A model generated the notes under the pieces. That model did not search any database. It had not been told where the DNA came from and was given only the letters and a program-made list of their open reading frames with translations. The translations under genes were made by a program, and so were the position numbers. Shown one piece after another: positions 34,521 through 41,982 of a stretch of 52,797 bases of DNA. Every line of letters begins with the position of its first letter. Within the stretch, counting starts at the first letter, position 1. This DNA is from a virus: the IMG/VR virus record IMGVR_UViG_3300020731_000022, positions 1 to 52,797 of that record. One strand, given 5' to 3'.

Positions 34521-35723
34521 TTAGTATCTAGACTTCTTTTCAATAATGATAGCTGGACGATTACTCATAGCAGCATTCATAAACGCAAGAACTACTTCTC
34601 TAGCATCGGTAGGTTCAATTACTGGAATAGTTACTGCAGTTTTGAGAACATCAGTAAAGTCTTGTGAGTGTGTAATACCAGAATAGAACGGACCAGAATC
34701 AGCAGACACTGCACGCACAATAACAGGCACTTTGAATTCACCGTGCGAGATTCTTTCAATCTTGTCTAAGTGGTTTACAATAGCATCCATAGCAACCATC
34801 ATAAAATCATGACGTTCGAAGTAAACAACTGGCTTAAAACCTTCAAATGACATACCAATAGCTAGACCCATCATCAAGTTTTCAGCAACAGGTGTTTCAA
34901 TTTTTTGTTCTGCTGGTACACCTTTCAATGTACCCATAGCATCACCTCTTGCTACGTTATAACCAATAAAGACAGCGCCTTCACTACCTAATTTTGTCAT
35001 AACTTGTTCCATAGTATCCTTATACGAAGCACCTTCAGTATCTACAGGAGGATTCAAATATTCATATGGTTCAAGAGGTGGAAAGTACTCATCGTCAGTC
35101 TTTTTTACAGCTTGCGACAAGTCAATCATACCGGGTTTACGTGCATGTGGGTAAGTAATGTCATATTGATATTTCTTTACACACTTAAAAGGCCATTCAA
35201 AATGAGCAGTGCTACCCCAACGCTCTTCATTGGTTGCTTCTACTGAACGGTTGTTAGCTTCAATCACAAAGGTACATGGTAGATCCATGCCTTCTACATA
35301 ACGAGCAGCTTCGAACAAGTGACCATTGTCTTCTGTACCATCTCCAACAAAACACCAGACCTTTTGGTCAGATCCCTTTTTCTTTAGAGCAAGAGCAATA
35401 CCAGCTGCGATAGCAGGTGTACCACCAATGATTGCAGAGCAAAAGAAATTACGTTCTCTGTCATAAACAAACATACTTCGTCCATTAAGGATGCGATCTT
35501 CCAATACATCCTCAGGGATACCGTGTAGGAGAGCGTGATAGTGGCTACGGTGGTTACTAATAACGTAATCACCTTCCTTGATATCCTTAAAGATATCAAT
35601 TAGCTGTTCTTCATTGCCACCTGATAGGTGAAACAAGAATGGCAATTTATTATCTAAGTAAAGATCACCAATTCTATTCTCAAAAGCAATTAGCTCTTCA
35701 GGTGTCCAATTACGCTTATCCAT
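34521..35723 (-). CDS. Thiamine-diphosphate enzyme, E1-like, two catalytic domains fused
   Basis: The start is ATG 35723 (TAAAATG), 400 aa. Residues 1-235 are an E1-alpha-like PP domain: SNHRSHYHALLHGIP, AIIGGTPAIAAGIALAL, and the cofactor motif G127-D-G with N157-N158. Residues 245-400 are an E1-beta-like PYR domain with catalytic E281 in ETPVAENLMMGLAIG and YFERHDFMM. The C-terminal transketolase-C domain, normally present in E1-beta and transketolase, is missing: the chain stops at IIIEKKSRY. It probably acts in two-carbon or acyl transfer on a sugar or ketoacid precursor of the cassette; product unknown. Confidence 0.8.
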   Translation of the reverse strand: MDKRNWTPEELIAFENRIGDLYLDNKLPFLFHLSGGNEEQLIDIFKDIKEGDYVISNHRSHYHALLHGIPEDVLEDRILNGRSMFVYDRERNFFCSAIIGGTPAIAAGIALALKKKGSDQKVWCFVGDGTEDNGHLFEAARYVEGMDLPCTFVIEANNRSVEATNEERWGSTAHFEWPFKCVKKYQYDITYPHARKPGMIDLSQAVKKTDDEYFPPLEPYEYLNPPVDTEGASYKDTMEQVMTKLGSEGAVFIGYNVARGDAMGTLKGVPAEQKIETPVAENLMMGLAIGMSFEGFKPVVYFERHDFMMVAMDAIVNHLDKIERISHGEFKVPVIVRAVSADSGPFYSGITHSQDFTDVLKTAVTIPVIEPTDAREVVLAFMNAAMSNRPAIIIEKKSRY

Positions 35724-35724
35724 T

Positions 35725-36738
35725 TTATTTATCTTCCATTTCAATCATGATTCTACCGGCACTACCGTTCTTAAGTGTATCAAATGCTTTGTTAACATCA
35801 TACAATTTATATTGATGAGTTACAATTTTATCAATATTAAGTTTACCATCTTTGTTGAGGCTGACATATCGGGGAATATCTTTCGAGGGATCTGTCTTGC
35901 CACCTTGTGTAGCTTTGATGCTGAGTCCGTTGCCATTAAAGAAAGAAAGAGCGTTAGCGATCTCCAAAGATTCACCTGGTTTAGGTTGACCCACTAGGAT
36001 CATTCTACCATTGTTAGATAGATAACCAAAACTCTTTTTGATTGCATCAATGTTGCCCGTAGTATCAATTACTACGTCTACTTTTCCATCAAATTCATAT
36101 TTGTTACTAAAGAACTTGTCAGCACCAGCATCAAACGATAACCATGCTTTATCTTCTTTATTATCAATAGCAACAATTGGATTCACACCACGTAAAACTG
36201 CACCTTGGATTAGGTTTAGACCAACTCCACCAGTACCTATGATAGCAACGCTTTCACCAATCTTAAAATCACACTCATTGTCAATAATGCCAAGTGCAGT
36301 AGTTAAACTACATCCAAGAAGGGCAGCAAAATGATTGGGAGTATCAATAGGAACTGCAGTAAGTCTATTTTCTGAAACTATAGAGTATTCACTTAGTGTG
36401 GTAACCTTACCACTACTGATAGTCTTGCCATTAAGTACATATTCTGGGAACGGAGCTTCAATTCCATTTCCTACACGCCAATGCATGACTACTTTGTCAC
36501 CAGGTTTAACAGTGGTAACACCATCACCAATTTCTTGTACAATGCCACAGCCTTCGTGACCCATAAGGTGAGGTAAAAATTTACCATTACCTTTATTGCC
36601 ATTAATCTCATGTAACTGAGAACCACAGATACCGCTAACAAGTACCTTTACAAGCACTTGGCCAACTTTCAATGATGTAAGTTCTATGTCTTCTACTGAT
36701 AGTGGAGCGTTTAACTCTCTTAGAATAGCAGCTTTCAT
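35725..36738 (-). CDS. Zinc-type medium-chain alcohol/polyol dehydrogenase
   Basis: 337 aa MDR protein. Catalytic zinc ligands C38 (SGICGSQ) and H61-E62 (MGHEG), NAD(P) Rossmann loop GTGGVGLN (168-175), acidic D in VAIDNKED favouring NAD. The structural-zinc lobe (four Cys around 95-112) is absent: the lobe region has no Cys. Related to TarJ-like or threonine/sorbitol dehydrogenases; oxidation or reduction of a sugar or ketol in the cassette is inferred. TAATG overlap with the upstream GT gene; two-base gap to the TPP enzyme. Confidence 0.85.
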   Translation of the reverse strand: MKAAILRELNAPLSVEDIELTSLKVGQVLVKVLVSGICGSQLHEINGNKGNGKFLPHLMGHEGCGIVQEIGDGVTTVKPGDKVVMHWRVGNGIEAPFPEYVLNGKTISSGKVTTLSEYSIVSENRLTAVPIDTPNHFAALLGCSLTTALGIIDNECDFKIGESVAIIGTGGVGLNLIQGAVLRGVNPIVAIDNKEDKAWLSFDAGADKFFSNKYEFDGKVDVVIDTTGNIDAIKKSFGYLSNNGRMILVGQPKPGESLEIANALSFFNGNGLSIKATQGGKTDPSKDIPRYVSLNKDGKLNIDKIVTHQYKLYDVNKAFDTLKNGSAGRIMIEMEDK

Positions 36739-37571
36739 TAGATCAACTCGTAAAGTGACTTGATAGTACGGAATTTGTCGTTAAGGTCAAATGTTCTTGC
36801 CATATCACGGTAAGGAACATTGGTATTAACACGATCAAGCAAAGATATAAAACTCTCAACTGTTTTCATGCTTTCATCATTCACAGAAGCGATAAATGGT
36901 GCATTTGGTACACCGATAATGTTTTTGCAACGCTTAGCAAGTTTACCAATGTCAATTAAGTTTAGATTGTAATCTTGCGTGCTACGATATCCATCAACTT
37001 TGACGGTTGTGATGACGTTATGACCTTCATTGTTCAGTTTCTTTAACAATGCAGCAAAACTCTTGTCTTGCTCTTCTCTAGACATCCGAAGGATAGGGCT
37101 AACAGGGTAACCATTAATAATCAAGTAGTCAAAGTCTTCATCCAATACATCTTTTGCAAAACATGGTTCATTTAGAATAGTTTCTTCAATAGAATCAAAT
37201 GGTTGTTGCAGATGTGGCAGTTGTTTAGCTAGGTAATTACCAATTTCGTATGACCACATAAAATAACTGCTCAATGTGCTATCTTGCTTTGATACGTGGT
37301 GTGATTCATAAAGACTGTCACCAAGTATGGCATGACACCATAAGTCAATAGAGTAACGTGGGTGTGGCATATCAACAAATTTAATATTTTTATCAAGTAT
37401 TAGTTCTGCTAGCTGTTCTCGGTAATTAACAGGAATGAAAACTTTAGCATTAATCTGTGGATTCTTTTCGCATAGTTTATTTACTACGTGTAATGCTACA
37501 ATACAATCACCGTAGCCTTTATCACAATGGAAATACAAATCGTTGGTCAAAAAAAGATCTAGATTTGGCAT
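36738..37571 (-). CDS. GT-B glycosyltransferase-like protein (GT9-like)
   Basis: 277 aa starting MPNLDLFLTNDLYFHCDKGY. A Gly-rich GYGDCIVALHVVNKL (about 19-33) resembles the N-terminal loop of heptosyltransferases (GT9), and DIGKLAKRCKNIIGVPNAPF resembles the C-terminal acceptor/donor-binding helix. No DXD is needed in this fold. The heptose-type neighbours make a heptosyltransferase-like role attractive, but the sequence match by eye is modest. It heads the sugar operon, just downstream of tRNA-Asp, with little visible ribosome binding site. Confidence 0.55.
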   Translation of the reverse strand: MPNLDLFLTNDLYFHCDKGYGDCIVALHVVNKLCEKNPQINAKVFIPVNYREQLAELILDKNIKFVDMPHPRYSIDLWCHAILGDSLYESHHVSKQDSTLSSYFMWSYEIGNYLAKQLPHLQQPFDSIEETILNEPCFAKDVLDEDFDYLIINGYPVSPILRMSREEQDKSFAALLKKLNNEGHNVITTVKVDGYRSTQDYNLNLIDIGKLAKRCKNIIGVPNAPFIASVNDESMKTVESFISLLDRVNTNVPYRDMARTFDLNDKFRTIKSLYELI

Positions 37572-37642
37572 TTATATAACTTTATCGCAGACCAGAGATG
37601 ATTGTGGTGATTTGAGCAACATTATTATTCTTTCTAATAAAG

Positions 37643-37720
37643 TGGCGATCTCGATGGGACTTGAACCCACGACCCCTTCCGTGACAGGGAAGTGCTCTAA
37701 CCAAACTGAGCTACGAGACC
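37643..37720 (-). tRNA. tRNA-Asp (GTC)
   Basis: 78 nt with encoded CCA. Acceptor GGTCTCG/CGAGATC (one G-U), D arm GCTC/GAGC, anticodon arm CTTCC-CTGTCAC-GGAAG (anticodon GTC), T arm GTGGG-TTCAAGT-CCCAT, discriminator G. It lies between the holin-like gene and the sugar cassette and is probably processed from their common transcript. Confidence 0.95.
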
Positions 37721-37727
37721 AGAAGAA

Positions 37728-38066
37728 TTACTTCTTCTTGGGTGTAGCTTTCTTGGCAGCTTGTACTTTCTTGGCAGCAGCCTTAACTGGAGTAGGTACT
37801 ACTTTTGGCTCCGATGAAGGCAAAACCTTTGGTGCTGCAGGTTGTGGTAGTGTTCCAAGAAGCCAACCAAACTTAGGGTATTTCTTTTCTAGTGTACTAA
37901 TTGCTGTGTAATACAGACCAGAAACAACAGGTGTCAACACAGCGAATGTACCGGTGTTCAACTTACCCCACTTGGATGTACCCCAAGCAATAAGAGCACC
38001 AACAATGGCTGCAACAAATGCACGACCTGTTGCTCTTGTTGTAGTTGTATTAAGTGGACTTGACAT
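37728..38066 (-). CDS. Small membrane protein with basic tail (holin-like)
   Basis: 112 aa. Two predicted membrane segments (about 16-32 and 42-58: AFVAAIVGALIAWGTS and TGTFAVLTPVVSGLYYTAI) and a Lys/Ala/Pro-rich C terminus ending KKVQAAKKATPKKK. Two helices with a highly positive tail match class II holin topology, and the tail also looks like a histone-H1-type DNA-binding end. AAGGAG 8 nt before the ATG and a TAATG overlap with the 56-aa gene fix the start. Holin function is inferred from topology only. Confidence 0.6.
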   Translation of the reverse strand: MSSPLNTTTTRATGRAFVAAIVGALIAWGTSKWGKLNTGTFAVLTPVVSGLYYTAISTLEKKYPKFGWLLGTLPQPAAPKVLPSSEPKVVPTPVKAAAKKVQAAKKATPKKK

Positions 38067-38236
38067 TATTCTTTCTCCTTATTATTGGTGAATTTGACGG
38101 ATACCTGAACACCATTAACTTGAGTACGTAGGCTGTTGAGAAGTCCAGCGATAGTTTCGCTGATCTCTTGGCTTGCGAGCTCGTCGCTTTGGGTATTACG
38201 GGCATCATAACTTATGGATATAACAGCTTTTTTCAT
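38066..38236 (-). CDS. Small protein with probable leaderless start, 56 aa
   Basis: An upstream ATG at 38272 would lie inside the -35 box, so ATG 38236 (MKKAVISISYDARNTQSDEL) is chosen. There is no Shine-Dalgarno sequence: the ATG lies 7 nt after a TATATT -10 box, placing the predicted transcription start at or next to the ATG. The product looks like a small alpha/beta fold (AGLLNSLRTQVNGVQVSVKF). It is TAATG-coupled to the holin-like gene, so they form the head of a new transcription unit. Function unknown. Confidence 0.65.
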   Translation of the reverse strand: MKKAVISISYDARNTQSDELASQEISETIAGLLNSLRTQVNGVQVSVKFTNNKEKE

Positions 38237-38243
38237 AAGAATG

Positions 38244-38272
38244 AATATAATGCATATTTTTGTAAAAGTCAA
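38244..38272 (-). promoter_or_regulatory. Strong sigma70-type promoter
   Basis: Minus strand -35 TTGACT (38267-38272), 17-bp spacer, -10 TATATT (38244-38249). This is near consensus and well placed between two genes. It should drive the 56-aa gene, the holin-like gene, tRNA-Asp and the sugar cassette. The start codon 7 nt after the -10 implies a leaderless mRNA. Confidence 0.75.
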
Positions 38273-38286
38273 GCTTTTTACAAAAA
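38257..38286. promoter_or_regulatory. 11-bp inverted repeat overlapping the promoter
   Basis: TTTTTGTAAAA (38257-38267) and its exact reverse complement (38276-38286) flank 8 bp and cover the -35 box and the upstream half of the spacer. That is the expected place for a dimeric repressor's operator. It could also fold as a weak AT-rich hairpin ending the upstream gene (stop at 38294), but no U-run follows the second arm. Confidence 0.55.
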
Positions 38287-38293
38287 ATTATTA

Positions 38294-38827
38294 TTATGCA
38301 ATAATATTGAAAGAAGCAGCTAAATCAGCTGGCATCATTTGATATGGGTTTCTATCAAATATGACACCACCGGCCCACAATGATTGAGCTACTACTGCAC
38401 TGCAAATCATTGTGTTGTTATTTGTAAATTGCAACTTAATACCTGTGATTAAATCCAGGGTAATACTGACTATGGTAAAGAAACCATACTTATCCTTAAT
38501 AAAGCTTTTGCAAGCAGACACCGTTTGATCACGGCTTTGTTTGTTAAGCTTTGTTGTGACGTAGTAATACTCTACATCAGCATACTCACTAATATTGCTA
38601 GTTATTACTCCACGTCCTACTGCCTCAACAATGGTTCCATCTTCGCCAACAATCATTGCAGCATGATTCCATCGAGAAAATGGCTTCATTTTACCATGAT
38701 ATCTAATAAATTGACCAAATCGAATTAACTTGGCTAGGACACCTGTAGTTGATACCAAAATAAAGTCTCCTGGGACATATTGTTTTGGATCTTCACCTGC
38801 GGCATATATCTTATATGTCGAAGTCAT
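38294..38827 (-). CDS. Permuted papain-fold hydrolase (YiiX/NlpC-P60-like)
   Basis: 177 aa. Order of catalytic residues is permuted: H55 in SRWNHAAMIVGEDG, E68 in TIVEAVGRGV, and Cys142 in TMICSAVVAQSLWAGG. VPGDFILVST at the N terminus is typical of the YiiX/DUF830-like group. Such enzymes are amidases, peptidases or acyltransferases, and phages use them as cell-wall hydrolases or virion enzymes. A hydrophobic helix at about 117-132 is probably part of the fold. It overlaps the upstream gene by 17 bp and lies just before the promoter that starts the holin-like unit, so a lytic role is possible. Confidence 0.75.
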   Translation of the reverse strand: MTSTYKIYAAGEDPKQYVPGDFILVSTTGVLAKLIRFGQFIRYHGKMKPFSRWNHAAMIVGEDGTIVEAVGRGVITSNISEYADVEYYYVTTKLNKQSRDQTVSACKSFIKDKYGFFTIVSITLDLITGIKLQFTNNNTMICSAVVAQSLWAGGVIFDRNPYQMMPADLAASFNIIA

Positions 38828-39896
38828 TTATATCGCCTTCATAATCGTATGTTTCATTAATTCCAAAGAAGGATCCGTAAGCTGCACCACCTAGCGGATG
38901 CTCACCGACACCCAACATATCTAATGTTGATCCATATTCTCTTTTAATACCTTGTTCATCTTCTTCTTCTTTATTATCTATCACAGATGCTGTAATACCA
39001 GCAAGTGGTGCTGATGAAGATGACAAATCATAATCTTTGTTGCGTTCTACACCTAGTTGTGTACCTTGTTCATTACCAGGTTGAGTTACAAACCAGCTAG
39101 CACCGCTTATAGGGGCTCCTCCGCCAATTCCGGTACCTGGGTTAGCCTTCTCATGCAATCCACCGTCTCTAGGTGGGTCTCCGACGCTTTGAAAGCCATT
39201 TGGTTTGTTAAGAGTAAAAGCACTACCTGCATCGGTATCAATAGCAATACGTTTAAAACCACCAAGAACGGCGGGAAGTGGACGATGTTGCTTTGCACCA
39301 GTTTCTAATTGATCTTGTGGACCAGTTTCTACTCTATTGGCATCACTAGTAAGATCAGCAGGTGTTAAACCATGTACAAAAGATTGGTCTTCCGAAATAA
39401 GGTCGGTGGGGTCTGCGTATTTAACGCTAGCGTGGTGTCCAAGAGTGTCATCTGGATCTGCATCGATTTGATACTTAGGAACACGGTTAAGAGGAGTGTT
39501 TAATTTTTCATCTACGCCAGTATTACCGGTATTAGGGTCAACATTGGGGGCAAAAGCTCCTACACTTCCTGCACCCGTAGAACGTTCACCGAAATCCATG
39601 ATTCCTGCTTGTGGCAGTCGTAGGATTTGGATTTTGCGAATAGCATCCTGAGCAGTAACGCTTTCAACAAATTGATTCCAAAGAATTTTATCTCTAGCAA
39701 GTGTTGATGTTAGCTCTGAGCCAAGTGATAGGGTAAGTATAAAACCTTCATCATGAACAGTTACTTCTGGATCTGCTTCGTAACCCTCAAATTGTGACAT
39801 TATAGAACGAATGATGCCTTCACGGTTGTCTTTAGTCACATAAGGATTAAAAACACAGCGAAAATTCTTCCTCTGTAGTCCAAGAGAATTGCTCAT
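38811..39896 (-). CDS. Unknown acidic protein, 361 aa
   Basis: Starts MSNSLGLQRKNFRCVFNPYV. The N-terminal 95 residues look folded (GIIRSIMSQFEGYEADPEVT, then WNQFVESVTAQDAIRKIQIL); the remainder is low-complexity, Gly/Asp/Pro-rich and acidic, ending TYDYEGDINDFDI. It follows the phosphoesterase by 3 nt and overlaps the hydrolase gene. A virion or accessory protein is likely; no family is recognised. Confidence 0.55.
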   Translation of the reverse strand: MSNSLGLQRKNFRCVFNPYVTKDNREGIIRSIMSQFEGYEADPEVTVHDEGFILTLSLGSELTSTLARDKILWNQFVESVTAQDAIRKIQILRLPQAGIMDFGERSTGAGSVGAFAPNVDPNTGNTGVDEKLNTPLNRVPKYQIDADPDDTLGHHASVKYADPTDLISEDQSFVHGLTPADLTSDANRVETGPQDQLETGAKQHRPLPAVLGGFKRIAIDTDAGSAFTLNKPNGFQSVGDPPRDGGLHEKANPGTGIGGGAPISGASWFVTQPGNEQGTQLGVERNKDYDLSSSSAPLAGITASVIDNKEEEDEQGIKREYGSTLDMLGVGEHPLGGAAYGSFFGINETYDYEGDINDFDI

Positions 39897-39899
39897 ATA

Positions 39900-40778
39900 C
39901 TACATACGCGGATACTTGAGCTTTTTAAACCGTTCTAGGCTAGTGCCTTCATATCTACGACATAAGTAATCAAGGGAAACAAACATTGGGTCATAGCTTC
40001 CGCCATTAACTTGATGTTTAACGACAATACCACGCCAGTGAGCATTACCCTGAGGTCCTTTGTAGTTTTCATCATGCAGATAACAAGCACCTGCTACGAG
40101 GCCATGTTGGGATCGTGCTCCACCATCTCTACCATCACCATTTACATATCTCAGACCATAGAGAAGAGTCTGCTGGTGCCCCATAGTAAAAGAATGACCA
40201 ATGCTCTTAAGACGACCATCGATTGTTCCACCATAAGGATTACCCGTCATTGGGTTATAAAAGAAGTGACTGTAAGCTACGCCATCAAGCCATAGAATTT
40301 CTTTGAATGGCTTTACTTGCCATCCAGTACGAGCGTAATCAAGGTCGTCTGTGCTAAACAATCCATCAATTTGAGCATCATTTTCAGTTGCACGGTTAAT
40401 ACGGTCTTCGTGATTACCTAAAAGAATATGACGCTCTGGATTCCATTTTGCGTGCTTAGTCTTACGTTGTTGATCATTGTAATCGTAAATAGGTTGATTA
40501 AGAATACGCCATGCTTCGTTAGCAGATTCAATGTCTTGAACTACTCTGCGACCTTCCATGCTCTTCTTTCCTTTATCATACAATGAAAGAGCTGGCATAT
40601 CTGCATGGTCACCTAGGTGAATAATCTTAATATTCTTGTTGCGATATTCCTCAACGATAAACATTCCAATCCAATTCAGGTGGTCTGTAGGAACACCGTC
40701 CTTGGCTTGAGTATCTGGAATTACAATGTGTACAACTGGTTCGGTTTCTACTTGCAATTCTTTTTTCTTAAGGGTCAC
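39900..40778 (-). CDS. Calcineurin-like metallophosphoesterase
   Basis: 292 aa. Motifs in order: PDTQAK (D22), HLGDHADM (G56-D57-H58), LLGNHEDR (N122-H123), SHFFYNP (H171) and GHQQT (H201). These bind two metal ions in the MPE fold. D22 is followed by TQ rather than the usual x-H, as in phage proteins of this type. The substrate could be a nucleotide, nucleic-acid end or phosphoprotein; none is indicated. It lies within a run of unknown small genes. Confidence 0.85.
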   Translation of the reverse strand: MTLKKKELQVETEPVVHIVIPDTQAKDGVPTDHLNWIGMFIVEEYRNKNIKIIHLGDHADMPALSLYDKGKKSMEGRRVVQDIESANEAWRILNQPIYDYNDQQRKTKHAKWNPERHILLGNHEDRINRATENDAQIDGLFSTDDLDYARTGWQVKPFKEILWLDGVAYSHFFYNPMTGNPYGGTIDGRLKSIGHSFTMGHQQTLLYGLRYVNGDGRDGGARSQHGLVAGACYLHDENYKGPQGNAHWRGIVVKHQVNGGSYDPMFVSLDYLCRRYEGTSLERFKKLKYPRM

Positions 40779-40790
40779 ATTATTCCTTAA

Positions 40791-40955
40791 CTATTCGTTA
40801 ACATCATTCGCGTCAAGGTCCAAAACATCCTGAGTTTTTTCACCATCTTTAATGTCCAACAAATTACGTGTATCTTTTGTTGTTACAATTGGTGAAGTTG
40901 GGCTATCAGTCAAAGCGTTGGAACCTTTACTGGGTTGTGTACTATACCTAATCAT
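40791..40955 (-). CDS. Small hydrophilic protein, 54 aa
   Basis: ATG 40955 has AAAGG 7 nt upstream and overlaps the upstream stop by 8 bp, so it is preferred over an in-frame ATG at 40982. The protein starts MIRYSTQPSKGSN and ends acidic (LDLDANDVNE). It shares the N-terminal RYS with three other proteins in the window. No fold or family is recognised. Confidence 0.5.
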   Translation of the reverse strand: MIRYSTQPSKGSNALTDSPTSPIVTTKDTRNLLDIKDGEKTQDVLDLDANDVNE

Positions 40956-41247
40956 TATTGCACCTTTCTTTGTGTCTGTCAAACCTTAATTGCAAAGTTT
41001 CTAAAATATTTTTTATTGCTTTATTTTTATCTTTGGATAGAGTATTTTTCCAAATTGTTGAATTTGATGGATTAATAACAATTTTACCTTCATGACGATT
41101 GCCATTGGTTAAAAGGAATGCATCATATGATATATCGCATTTATCGCATTTAATAGTCTTAATTATTTCATATTCTACTTCATATGAAAAATCAACATTA
41201 CCTTTGTTTATAGTAATGCCTTCTGGCAAACCTTCAATTTCACTCAT
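40948..41247 (-). CDS. Small Cys-pair protein, 99 aa
   Basis: ATG 41247 overlaps the upstream stop by 8 bp and is preferred over the ATG at 41271. The protein (MSEIEGLPEGITINKGNV) has CDKC at about 35 and a late Cys (HKERCNND), possibly one zinc site, with a Lys-rich helix between (SKDKNKAIKNILETLQLR). Function unknown. It is part of a chain of overlapping small genes with the 77-aa and 54-aa products. Confidence 0.55.
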   Translation of the reverse strand: MSEIEGLPEGITINKGNVDFSYEVEYEIIKTIKCDKCDISYDAFLLTNGNRHEGKIVINPSNSTIWKNTLSKDKNKAIKNILETLQLRFDRHKERCNND

Positions 41248-41473
41248 GCGTTTTAAAGGCCAAAATTCCAAGATCTTTTAGATACTCTTCAGGAGTAATA
41301 TTAGTAACTTGTGAAAGAAGATTCAATAAACTCAATACTACACCCGTTAAACAGCTGAATAGCGCCAGAGGGTCGCTTTCTAATACCATTTCATAAGCTA
41401 CATCTTCTTGTTCACTAGTTATTGCTGTGAGTAGAGCTACTACTAATCCAACATTTTCAGCAACATCATCCAT
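41240..41473 (-). CDS. Small helical protein, 77 aa
   Basis: The start at ATG 41473 comes 1 nt after the Dps-like gene's TAA. The product is helical and hydrophobic (MDDVAENVGLVVALLTAITS, then LALFSCLTGVVLSLLNLLSQ), with one segment long enough to be membrane-spanning. Function unknown; it may associate with the Dps-like protein by coupling, but this is weak inference. Confidence 0.5.
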   Translation of the reverse strand: MDDVAENVGLVVALLTAITSEQEDVAYEMVLESDPLALFSCLTGVVLSLLNLLSQVTNITPEEYLKDLGILAFKTHE

Positions 41474-41474
41474 A

Positions 41475-41981
41475 TTATTTACCGGATGCTTTAAGGAACC
41501 AATTCCATTTCTGATGCATATCAATGCGTTCAGCTATAAAATTGGCGATGCCTTGTTGGTTGGACTTGTTTGCTAAGTCAAATGTTTTCATTAAAGTAAT
41601 AATGAGATCAGAGTTTAGCGCAATCAAATAATTTGTCAAGGCTTTAGCATCACTGGTTTGTTCATCAACTTCATTGAGGTTTGCTATTTTAACAAGATCA
41701 CTCATGTTATATTTTGCATATCCACCAAGTTTACGGATATTTTCAGCAATAGGATCAATACTATCGTAAACGTCGCTTACTATTTCATCAAATAATTTGT
41801 GGTATTCGTAAAAATCAATTCCTGTAACATTCCAATGGAATTCATGTACAGTGTGATAGAACAAGGCAACATCGGCAAGCAATTGTTGTAGTTGTTTAAC
41901 GAGTGGTGGCTGGTTTGACTTTGGTGCACTGTCATCTTCTACAGCACCAACAACTCTAAACCCATTCCAGGAATCAGTCAT
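41475..41981 (-). CDS. Dps/ferritin-like protein
   Basis: ATG 41981 comes 1 nt after the upstream TAA; 168 aa. The HTVHEFHWNVTGIDFYEYHK stretch (about 43-62) with H49, H61, and D76/E80 in DSIDPIAENI are the Dps ferroxidase ligands, on a four-helix bundle. Dps dodecamers oxidise iron and protect DNA; here it may condense or protect phage or host DNA or store iron. The N-terminal 25 residues are an extension. It lies in a block of unknown phage genes. Confidence 0.85.
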   Translation of the reverse strand: MTDSWNGFRVVGAVEDDSAPKSNQPPLVKQLQQLLADVALFYHTVHEFHWNVTGIDFYEYHKLFDEIVSDVYDSIDPIAENIRKLGGYAKYNMSDLVKIANLNEVDEQTSDAKALTNYLIALNSDLIITLMKTFDLANKSNQQGIANFIAERIDMHQKWNWFLKASGK

Positions 41982-41982
41982 G

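Noticed and set aside
37572-37642. Leaderless promoter for the GT9-like gene
   Set aside because: A TAAAGT box lies at suitable distance from the ATG but there is no -35; the transcript from 38.27 kb probably covers it.
40955-40983. TTGACA-17-AATAAT on the minus strand
   Set aside because: The -10 box overlaps the start codon at 40955 and the spacer holds the AAAGG ribosome binding site, so it cannot drive that gene; probably chance.
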